The notes under the pieces: model-generated
Databases searched by the model: none
What the model was told of the DNA's origin: nothing
Seen by the model: the letters and a program-made list of their open reading frames with translations, nothing else
Made by a program: the position numbers and the translations under genes
Assembly (NCBI RefSeq): GCF_003628125.1
Contig: NZ_RBZU01000003.1
Span: 1 to 64,000 of the forward strand
DNA length: 64,000 bases
Source of the DNA: Pararobbsia silviterrae
GTDB taxonomy: Bacteria; Pseudomonadota; Gammaproteobacteria; Burkholderiales; Burkholderiaceae
Direction: 5' to 3'
Shown: piece after piece, positions 57,479 through 64,000 of the stretch
Layout: every line of letters begins with the position of its first letter
How positions within the stretch are numbered: position 1 is the first letter of the stretch

Positions 57479-58186
57479 TCAGTTCGCCTTCGCGAGCCGA
57501 TAGCCGCTGCCGCGCACCGTTTCGATCATGGCATCGCAGCCCGCGGGTTTGAGCGCGGCGCGCAGGCGCTTGATGTGCACGTCGACCGTACGCTCTTCGA
57601 CGAACACGTGATCGCCCCAGACCTGGTCGAGCAATTGCGTGCGGCTATGGACGCGCTCGGGGTGCGTCATGAAGAAATGCAGCAGGCGGAACTCGGTCGG
57701 GCCGAGATCGAGCTTCGTCTCGGCGCCGCCGTTCTGCGCGGCGACGCGATGCGTCGACGGATCGAGGCGCAAGCCGTTGATCGCGACGATGTCCTCGGTC
57801 AACTGCGGCGCGCGACGACGCAACACGGCCTTGATACGCGCCATGAGTTCCTTCGGCGAGAACGGCTTCGTGACGTAGTCGTCGGCGCCGATCTCGAGGC
57901 CGAGCACCTTGTCCTGCTCTTCGCCGCGCGCGGTCAGCATGATGATCGGAATATGTTTCGTCCGATCGTTGGCGCGCAGATCGCGCGCGAACGAGACGCC
58001 GGATTTCCCGGGCAGCATCCAATCGAGCAGCACGAGATCGGGCAAGACGTCGCTGATCAGGCTCGCGGCCTGTTCGGCGTTGTATGCGCGTATCGGGCAA
58101 TGTCCGGCATGCTGAAGGTTGACCGAGATCAGTTCGGAGATCGCGGGCTCGTCTTCGACGACGAGAATGCTGCTGGGTATCGACAC
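57479..58186 (-). CDS. phoB: Phosphate response regulator PhoB
   Basis: 235 residues. Receiver domain with acidic pair E11/D12, phospho-acceptor Asp55 (LVLLDWMLPG), Lys107 in DDYVTKPF; OmpR-type winged-helix output with VHSRTQLLDQVWG and VEERTVDVHIKRLR. Binds Pho boxes such as those seen before pstS and olsB. Confidence 0.97.
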   Translation of the reverse strand: MSIPSSILVVEDEPAISELISVNLQHAGHCPIRAYNAEQAASLISDVLPDLVLLDWMLPGKSGVSFARDLRANDRTKHIPIIMLTARGEEQDKVLGLEIGADDYVTKPFSPKELMARIKAVLRRRAPQLTEDIVAINGLRLDPSTHRVAAQNGGAETKLDLGPTEFRLLHFFMTHPERVHSRTQLLDQVWGDHVFVEERTVDVHIKRLRAALKPAGCDAMIETVRGSGYRLAKAN

Positions 58187-58214
58187 CTAGGGGCCTCTTT
58201 CTTGTTCTGAAGAA

Positions 58215-58919
58215 TCAACCGAGCGCTTCGCGTTCGAGCTGCTCGCGCGACACGTGACGCACATCCGTGCCCTTGACGATGTAGATGATGAACTCGGCGA
58301 TGTTCTTCGCGTGGTCGCCGATGCGCTCGACGGCCTTCGCAATGAACAGATAGTCGAGCCCGGCCGAAATCGTGCGCGGATCTTCCATCATGTACGAGAC
58401 GAGCTTGCGCACGAACGCGCGGAATTCCTCGTCGATCTGCTTGTCGTCGCGCACGATCTGCGCGGCGGCCACCGTATCGAGCCGCGCGAACGCGTCGAGC
58501 GCGCGACGCAGGATCGAGACCGCCATCTCGCCGGACAACTTGATCTCGGCGATATTGATCGCGCGCGCCGAGCCGTCTTCGGACAGGCGCTTCGTGCGCT
58601 TGGCGATCTTCTCGGCCTCGTCGCCCGCGCGTTCGAGATTCGTGATCGTCTTCGAGATCGCCATCAGCAAGCGCAGATCGCGCGCGGCCGGCTGGCGGCG
58701 CGCGATGATGTTGCTGCACTCCTCGTCGATCTCGACTTCCATCGTGTTGAGCTGGTGCTCGGACGCGATCACGCGGTCCGCCGCTTCGATATCGAAGTTG
58801 TTGAGCGCCTGCATCGCGATCGTGATCTGCGACTCGACGATCCCGCCCATTTCGAGCACCTTAGACGACACCGCGTTGAGATCGGCGTCGAACTGGCTGG
58901 ACAAATGCTTGTCGGACAT
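58215..58919 (-). CDS. phoU: Phosphate signalling regulator PhoU
   Basis: 234 residues with two three-helix PhoU repeats: SSQFDADLNAVSSKVLEMGG, NNFDIEAADRVIASEHQL, RQPAARDLRLLMAISKTI, ERIGDHAKNIAEFI. Conveys Pst state to PhoR and represses the regulon when phosphate is ample. 15 bases after pstB. Confidence 0.96.
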   Translation of the reverse strand: MSDKHLSSQFDADLNAVSSKVLEMGGIVESQITIAMQALNNFDIEAADRVIASEHQLNTMEVEIDEECSNIIARRQPAARDLRLLMAISKTITNLERAGDEAEKIAKRTKRLSEDGSARAINIAEIKLSGEMAVSILRRALDAFARLDTVAAAQIVRDDKQIDEEFRAFVRKLVSYMMEDPRTISAGLDYLFIAKAVERIGDHAKNIAEFIIYIVKGTDVRHVSREQLEREALG

Positions 58920-58934
58920 GGCTCGTTTCTCCCG

Positions 58935-59726
58935 TTAGCCGAAGCGGCCGGTAATGTAATCCTCGGTTTCCTTGCGCACGGGCTTGATGAAGATCTTTTC
59001 GGTTTCGCCGAACTCGATCAGTTCACCCAAGTACATGTACGCCGTATGGTCCGAGCAGCGTGCGGCCTGCTGCATGTTGTGCGTGACGATCACGACCGTG
59101 TAGTCGTCCTTGAGCTCGGCGATGAGCTCCTCGACACGGCCCGTCGAAATCGGATCGAGCGCCGAGCACGGTTCGTCGAGCAGCAGCACCTCGGGCTTGA
59201 TCGCAATCCCGCGCGCGATGCACAGCCGTTGCTGCTGACCGCCCGAGAGACCATGGCCGCTTTGCTGGAGCTTGTCCTTGACCTCGGTCCAGAGCGCGGC
59301 CTTCGTCAGCGCCCATTCGACGCGATCGTCCATCTCCGAGCGCGAGAGCGACTCGAACATTTTGACGCCGAACGCGATGTTGTCGTAGATCGACATCGGG
59401 AACGGCGTGGGCTTCTGGAACACCATGCCCACGCGCGCGCGCAGCAGCGAGATATCCTGCGTCGTCTCGAGCAGGTTCTCGCCGTCCATGATGATCTCGC
59501 CCTCGGCGCGTTGCTCCGGATAGAGCGCGAACATCTTGTTGAACGTACGCAGCAGCGTCGACTTGCCGCATCCCGACGGACCGATGAATGCGGTCACCTT
59601 GCGGTCGGGAATCGACAGATTGATGTTCTTGAGCGCGTGATACCGGTTATAGAAGAAGTTGAGGTTCTTGACCTGGATCTTCGTGCCCGGGGCGGCCACG
59701 GCCGCATTAGCTTGAACGGTCGCCAT
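58935..59726 (-). CDS. pstB: Phosphate ABC transporter ATPase PstB
   Basis: 263 residues. Walker [10 protein letters not shown] (49-57), signature [15 protein letters not shown], Walker [14 protein letters not shown], switch His in [12 protein letters not shown]. Powers phosphate uptake through PstC/PstA. Three bases after pstA. Confidence 0.97.
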   Translation of the reverse strand: MATVQANAAVAAPGTKIQVKNLNFFYNRYHALKNINLSIPDRKVTAFIGPSGCGKSTLLRTFNKMFALYPEQRAEGEIIMDGENLLETTQDISLLRARVGMVFQKPTPFPMSIYDNIAFGVKMFESLSRSEMDDRVEWALTKAALWTEVKDKLQQSGHGLSGGQQQRLCIARGIAIKPEVLLLDEPCSALDPISTGRVEELIAELKDDYTVVIVTHNMQQAARCSDHTAYMYLGELIEFGETEKIFIKPVRKETEDYITGRFG

Positions 59727-59729
59727 CTT

Positions 59730-60623
59730 TTATCGGCTCTTGAAAAGCGAGCGCGCGAGAACGTTGAGTCCGAGCACGCCAAGGGTAATCAGGAAGACGC
59801 CCGCCCATGCAAGCGACTGCAGATGCGGATCGACGTTGAGTGCGAACTGGAAAATCGTGACCGGCAGACTCGCCATCGGCTTGGTCATGTTCAGGCCGAA
59901 GAACTGACTGTTGAGCGACGTGAACAGCAACGGCGCGGTCTCGCCGGTGATCCGCGCGATCGCGAGCAGCACGCCGGTCATGACGCCCGAGATCGACGAC
60001 TTCAACGTGATCGAGAGCACCATCTTCCACTTCGGCGTACCGAGCGCGATCGCCGCTTCGCGCAGGGCGTTCGGTACAAGCTTGAGCATGTTCTCGGTCG
60101 TGCGGATCACGACGGGGATCTGCAGCAGCGCGAGCGCGGCCGCGCCGGCCCAGCCGCTGAAGCCGTGGAACGGCGCAACGAGGATCGCATAGACGAACAG
60201 ACCGACGACGATCGACGGCCCCGACAACAGGATGTCGTTGATGAAGCGCACGAGACTCGCGAACCAGCTCTTCTGCCCATACTCGGCGAGATAGATGCCG
60301 GCCAGAATGCCGATCGGCGTGCCGACCGCGGTCGCGCATCCGACCATGATCAGCGAGCCGGCGATCGCATTGAGCAGACCGCCGCCCGGATCGCCCTGGG
60401 CGGGCGTCGATTGCGTGAAGAGATCGAGCGACAGACCGCCGATACCGAACTGGATCGTCGTGAACAGAATCCAGACGAGCCACAGCAGGCCGAAAGCCAT
60501 CGCGAGCATCGACAGCGTCAGCGCGATGCGATTGACGCGGCGGCGACGCGTCTGGAGCTTGCGTCGGACGTCGCGCGCGCCGCCTTGCAACTGCGCCGCT
60601 GCGTTGAAAGTTTGGTCGCTCAT
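59730..60623 (-). CDS. pstA: Phosphate permease PstA
   Basis: 297 residues. About six membrane segments, with the permease EAA-type loop ([20 protein letters not shown]). ATGA-coupled to pstC, with which it makes the pore. The N-terminal 25 residues are Gln/Arg-rich and cytoplasmic. Confidence 0.95.
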   Translation of the reverse strand: MSDQTFNAAAQLQGGARDVRRKLQTRRRRVNRIALTLSMLAMAFGLLWLVWILFTTIQFGIGGLSLDLFTQSTPAQGDPGGGLLNAIAGSLIMVGCATAVGTPIGILAGIYLAEYGQKSWFASLVRFINDILLSGPSIVVGLFVYAILVAPFHGFSGWAGAAALALLQIPVVIRTTENMLKLVPNALREAAIALGTPKWKMVLSITLKSSISGVMTGVLLAIARITGETAPLLFTSLNSQFFGLNMTKPMASLPVTIFQFALNVDPHLQSLAWAGVFLITLGVLGLNVLARSLFKSR

Positions 60624-61597
60624 CTTGCGCCCTCCGCGCGCTCAAGGCGCAACAGCATCAGCTTCGATGCGGACAGCACGACGAAAGTGATGAAGAACAG
60701 GATCAGGCCGAGCTCCATGAGCGCGGCCGTATGGAGCCCCGGACCCGCTTCGGCGAATTCGTTCGCGAGCGCCGACGCGATGCTGTTGCCCGGCGCGAAC
60801 AGCGACACGCTGTTCAGCAGGTTCGTGTTGCCGATCACGAACGTGACGGCCATCGTTTCGCCGAGCGCGCGGCCAAGGCCGAGCATCACGCCGCCGATGA
60901 CACCCGTCTTCGTATAAGGCAGCACGACGTTCCACATGACTTCCCACGTCGTACAGCCCAGTCCGTACGCCGATTCCTTGAGCAGCACGGGCGCGACTTC
61001 GAACACATCGCGCATGACCGACGTGATGTACGGAATGATCATGATCGCGAGGATGAAACCCGCGAGCAAGATGCCGATGCCGATCGTCGGGCCATGGAAC
61101 AGCGCGCCGATCAGCGGCACCGAGCCGAGCACGGTTTTGAGGGGTTTTTCGATGAACGTCGCGAAACTCGGCGCGAAGACAAGCAGACCCCACATGCCGT
61201 AGACGATCGAAGGGATCGCGGCGAGCAGTTCGATGGCCGTACCGAGCGGCCGACGCAGCCAGACGGGCGCGAGTTCGGTCAGGAACAGCGAGATGCCGAA
61301 GCTCACGGGCACCGCGATGATCAGCGCGATCGCCGACGTCGCGAGCGTGCCGTAAATCGGCACGAGCGCGCCGAATTGATCATTGGGCGGATCCCAATCC
61401 GAGGTCCACAAGAACGACAGGCCGAACTTCGAGAGCGTCGGCCAGGAGGTAATCACGAGCGACACGAGAATGCCGCCGAGGAGCAACAACGTCACGAGCG
61501 CCGACAGGCGCGTGAGGGTCCCGAACACAAGGTCGCCGGTACGGGACGGCGCACGCATCGTGCTCGCGGGTTTGACTGAAAGCTGAGTGTCGGACAT
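60620..61597 (-). CDS. pstC: Phosphate permease PstC
   Basis: 325 residues from the ATG at 61597. Six membrane segments and the EAA-loop ([20 protein letters not shown]), typical of PstC. Begins after two hairpins that separate it from pstS. Confidence 0.95.
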   Translation of the reverse strand: MSDTQLSVKPASTMRAPSRTGDLVFGTLTRLSALVTLLLLGGILVSLVITSWPTLSKFGLSFLWTSDWDPPNDQFGALVPIYGTLATSAIALIIAVPVSFGISLFLTELAPVWLRRPLGTAIELLAAIPSIVYGMWGLLVFAPSFATFIEKPLKTVLGSVPLIGALFHGPTIGIGILLAGFILAIMIIPYITSVMRDVFEVAPVLLKESAYGLGCTTWEVMWNVVLPYTKTGVIGGVMLGLGRALGETMAVTFVIGNTNLLNSVSLFAPGNSIASALANEFAEAGPGLHTAALMELGLILFFITFVVLSASKLMLLRLERAEGAR

Positions 61598-61615
61598 GGC
61601 GCCCCTTAAACGCAC

Positions 61616-61670
61616 CGCGCGGCATGAATGCCGCGCGTGCTATCTGACAGCTCCCCGCGCCGCGGGGAGC
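61616..61670 (-). promoter_or_regulatory. Twin hairpins between pstS and pstC
   Basis: Two near-perfect GC-rich stem-loops (61616-61637 and 61650-61670), without a good U-tract. Such structures normally stabilise the pstS message and reduce read-through, giving more binding protein than permease. Confidence 0.7.
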
Positions 61671-61682
61671 AGGTTCCGGCTT

Positions 61683-62717
61683 TTACTGCGCTGCGAGCGA
61701 CTTGCCCGACGCATCCTTCACCTTCGTCTTCCACTGCGAACGGATTTCGTTGATCACGCTATCCGGCAGCGTCACGTAGTCGAGATCGTTGGCAGCCGCC
61801 GTGCCGTTCTTGAACGCCCAGTCGAAGAACTTGAGCGTTTCCGCGCCTTGCGCCGGCTTGTCTTCGGCCGTGTGCACGAGCACGAACGTCGCGCCGACGA
61901 CCGGCCACGCATCCTTGCCCGACTGGTTCGTCAGGATCTGGTAGAACGACTTCGACCAGTCGGCCGTCGCAGCCGCGGCCTTGAACGAATCCGCATCCGG
62001 CGCGACGACGTTGCCCGCCGCATTCTTGAGGTCGACATACGTCATCTTGTTCTGCTTGACGTAAGCATACTCGACATAGCCGATTGCGCCCGGGGTGCGC
62101 TGGACCGACACGGCGACGCCGTCGTTACCCTTGCCGCCCAGACCCGTCGGCCAGTTGACCGTCGCGCCTTCGCCGACCTTCGACTTCCACTCGGCATTGA
62201 CCTTCGACAGGTAGTTCGTCCAGATGAAGCTCGTGCCCGAGCCGTCGGCGCGGCGCACGACCGCGATATCCGTATCCGGCAGCTTGACCTTCGGATTCAG
62301 CGCGACGATCGCCGGATCGTTCCACTTCGTGATCTTGCCGAGGTAGATGTCGCCGAGCACTTCGCCCGACAGCACGACTTCACCGGCCTTGACGCCCGGC
62401 AGGTTGATCACGGGAATCACGCCGCCGATGACCGTCGGGAATTGGAACAGGCCTTCCTTGTCGAGCTGGTCGTCCTTGAGCGGTGCGTCCGAGCCGGCGA
62501 AATCGACCGTCTTCGCGACGATTTGCTTGATCCCGCCCGACGATCCGATACCTTGGTAGTTGATGCGGCCGCCACCCGACTTCGCGTAGGCATCCGCCCA
62601 CTTCGTATAGATCGGCGCCGCGAACGTGCTGCCTGCGCCCGTGACGTCGGTTGCGTGGGCGGCGAGGGCAAACATGACACCGGCCAGGCCGGCGATCGCG
62701 GATTTCATGAGACGCAT
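61683..62717 (-). CDS. pstS: Phosphate-binding periplasmic protein PstS
   Basis: 344 residues: signal peptide (1-22, ending AHA), then [60 protein letters not shown] (phosphate contacts) and FDWAFKNG. First gene of the pst-pho operon. GGAGG lies four bases before the first ATG; the ATG at 62708 is an alternative start. Confidence 0.97.
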   Translation of the reverse strand: MRLMKSAIAGLAGVMFALAAHATDVTGAGSTFAAPIYTKWADAYAKSGGGRINYQGIGSSGGIKQIVAKTVDFAGSDAPLKDDQLDKEGLFQFPTVIGGVIPVINLPGVKAGEVVLSGEVLGDIYLGKITKWNDPAIVALNPKVKLPDTDIAVVRRADGSGTSFIWTNYLSKVNAEWKSKVGEGATVNWPTGLGGKGNDGVAVSVQRTPGAIGYVEYAYVKQNKMTYVDLKNAAGNVVAPDADSFKAAAATADWSKSFYQILTNQSGKDAWPVVGATFVLVHTAEDKPAQGAETLKFFDWAFKNGTAAANDLDYVTLPDSVINEIRSQWKTKVKDASGKSLAAQ

Positions 62718-62796
62718 GAGACCTCCAGGGAGTAAGCGTGTAGTCGCGTTGTTGGCAAATTGCCTCTGTGGACGCCGCTCACTTTAGGGCCCGTCT

Positions 62797-62835
62797 ATGT
62801 CATTCATGTGACATTCGATGAAACGTATGTGACAG
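62797..62835 (-). promoter_or_regulatory. Tandem Pho boxes before pstS
   Basis: On the minus strand CTGTCAC (62829-62835), GTTTCAT (62818-62824), ATGTCAC (62808-62814) and ATGACAT (62797-62803), spaced 11, 10 and 11 bases. PhoB should bind and activate the operon when phosphate is scarce. Confidence 0.8.
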
Positions 62836-63102
62836 TCACATTACGCTTCGAAAGGCAAGATATTTTTTTGAAAACGCTGCGCAATGGGAGATTTTGATGC
62901 CAAATCGCTGCAATTATTGGCATTTCCCACGGAGACGGCCCAAAGCGGGCCTGAACGGAAAAGGCAGGAAAACGGGACGGGCGCCGACGTCACATGCGAT
63001 TCACACTCGAACGCCGGTTGAATATCGTATAGCTTAAACGGTGATGGGCGCGCGGTCTGCGCGGGGCCGCACGATCGCACAAGCGCGCGCCCCGCGCTTT
63101 GC
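62836..63102. other. Rest of the pstS-glmM intergenic region
   Basis: No gene seen. Contains a long GC-rich inverted repeat (63046-63054 with 63084-63092) just after the glmM stop, which could terminate glmM, and a T-rich stretch near 62862-62869. Confidence 0.5.
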
Positions 63103-64000
63103 TCACGCGGTCGCGGTACGGACCGTGTTCGCGATCGATTCGGCATAGTGCGACGCCGCGCCGGGATCATGCGCCTCGACCATCACGCGCAGCACGGGCT
63201 CCGTCCCGGATGCGCGAATCAGCACGCGCCCCTGGTCGCCGAGCGCCGCGCGAGCCTGCGAAATCGCGGTATCGATCTCGCCGTTGCCCTTCCATTCGGC
63301 GTCGGGGCGCATCCGCACATTGATCAGCGTCTGCGGGAACAGCTCGACGCCTTCGAGCAGCTCGGCGAGCGTCTGACCGCTGCGCTGGAGCGCGGCGAGC
63401 ACGAGCAATGCCGAAACGATGCCATCCCCCGTCGTATGGCGATCGAGCGACAGAATATGGCCCGAGCCTTCCGCGCCGAGCTCCCAGCCGTTCTCGCGCA
63501 GTTGTTCGAGCACATAGCGGTCGCCGACGGCCGCGCGTACGAACGGTACGCCGAGCTTCTCGAGCGCGAGCTCGACCGCCAGATTGGTCATCAGCGTACC
63601 GACCGCGCCCGGCACCCGACCGTTCGTCGCGATGCGGTCGCGCACCAGCACATAGAGCAGTTCGTCGCCGTTATACAGACGCCCGTCCGCATCGACGATC
63701 TGCACACGGTCCGCGTCGCCGTCGAGTGCGATACCGAGATCGGCCTGATTCGCCTTGACGGCCTGAACGAGCGCATCGGGCGCGGTCGCGCCGACGCCGT
63801 CGTTGATATTGAACCCGTTCGGATGAATCCCGATCGGCACGACTTCCGCGCCGAGTTCGTGGAACACGTGCGGCGCGACGTGATACGCGGCGCCATGCGC
63901 GCAATCGACGACGAGCTTCAGGCCGTGTAGATCGTATTTGGCCGGAAACGTGCTCTTGCAGAACTCGATATAGCGACCCGCCGCGTCGTCGAGACGGCGC
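63103..64000 (-). CDS. glmM: Phosphoglucosamine mutase GlmM, 5' partial
   Basis: The start is beyond the right edge; 298 codons are visible and remain open to base 64000. Metal loop [15 protein letters not shown], sugar loop GAEGSGHIL and phosphate loop [15 protein letters not shown] are all present. Converts glucosamine-6-phosphate to glucosamine-1-phosphate for cell-wall precursors. The usual neighbour of the pst operon in Burkholderia. Confidence 0.97.
   Translation of the reverse strand, partial: RRLDDAAGRYIEFCKSTFPAKYDLHGLKLVVDCAHGAAYHVAPHVFHELGAEVVPIGIHPNGFNINDGVGATAPDALVQAVKANQADLGIALDGDADRVQIVDADGRLYNGDELLYVLVRDRIATNGRVPGAVGTLMTNLAVELALEKLGVPFVRAAVGDRYVLEQLRENGWELGAEGSGHILSLDRHTTGDGIVSALLVLAALQRSGQTLAELLEGVELFPQTLINVRMRPDAEWKGNGEIDTAISQARAALGDQGRVLIRASGTEPVLRVMVEAHDPGAASHYAESIANTVRTATA

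Noticed and set aside
58254-60917. 887-codon open frame on the plus strand opposite phoU, pstB and pstA
   Set aside because: Antisense to three confidently identified genes; the Arg/His/Asp-rich product is the usual GC-rich shadow.

Overview
The window reads as a GC-rich Burkholderiaceae-type chromosome (Burkholderia/Paraburkholderia/Caballeronia level; I cannot fix the species). The basis is the host block glmM-pstS-pstC-pstA-pstB-phoU-phoB-phoR, then ppk, ppx, an OlsB-like acyltransferase and sixA, in the order and codon style of that family.

Layout. (1) 1-4765: a five-gene operon on the + strand that looks like a divergent Fap-type functional-amyloid locus: a Gly/Ala-rich fibril subunit (5' end outside the window), two secreted low-complexity proteins sharing an internal LDTxRGG motif, a C39-like cysteine peptidase and a coiled-coil plus beta-barrel outer-membrane porin. 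(2) 4766-9838: a lower-GC accessory strip with an IS3 transposase relic, a cluster of palindromes built on TTGAAGCA followed by a 34-residue hydrophobic peptide gene, a DUF1566 lipoprotein, a truncated serine recombinase abutting a truncated DUF4145 gene, and a coupled gene pair (HEPN-like protein with an R-D-x4-H motif, and a possible PD-(D/E)XK protein) that looks like a defence or toxin module. (3) 9839-50223: a complete-looking temperate, apparently short-tailed prophage inserted in the 3' end of tRNA-Pro(TGG); the 46-bp target is duplicated at both ends and the integrase rebuilds the tRNA at the right end. (4) 50178-64000: tRNA-Pro and the phosphate block.

The prophage has a lambda-like logic with unrelated parts. 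From the immunity region (about 39.3 kb) the minus strand carries Cro-like, two small genes, a terminator in the tR1 position, a CII-position regulator, an O-like replication gene with a probable origin inside it, a DnaB-like helicase, a RuvC-like resolvase and a likely late regulator. Then come the terminases, portal, scaffold, SU10-like capsid, tail and ejection proteins, an S74 tail fibre and a lysis cassette. The plus strand carries the short repressor, a lipoprotein moron, then (from a promoter overlapped by two repressor-type operators) a tandem-repeat Ala/Trp protein, RecT, YqaJ exonuclease, NinB, an SPFH membrane protein, many small genes and the integrase. No tape-measure, sheath or tail-tube gene is seen, hence the podovirus reading.

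The host block is a Pho regulon: four tandem Pho-box heptamers precede pstS, and a textbook three-heptamer Pho box with a correctly spaced -10 precedes the olsB-like gene, linking ornithine-lipid synthesis to phosphate starvation. Strongest leads for something new: the amyloid operon with double-glycine partners, the HEPN/nuclease pair, the palindrome cluster with its small hydrophobic peptide, the replication-gene iterons, and the 12-bp minisatellite gene.
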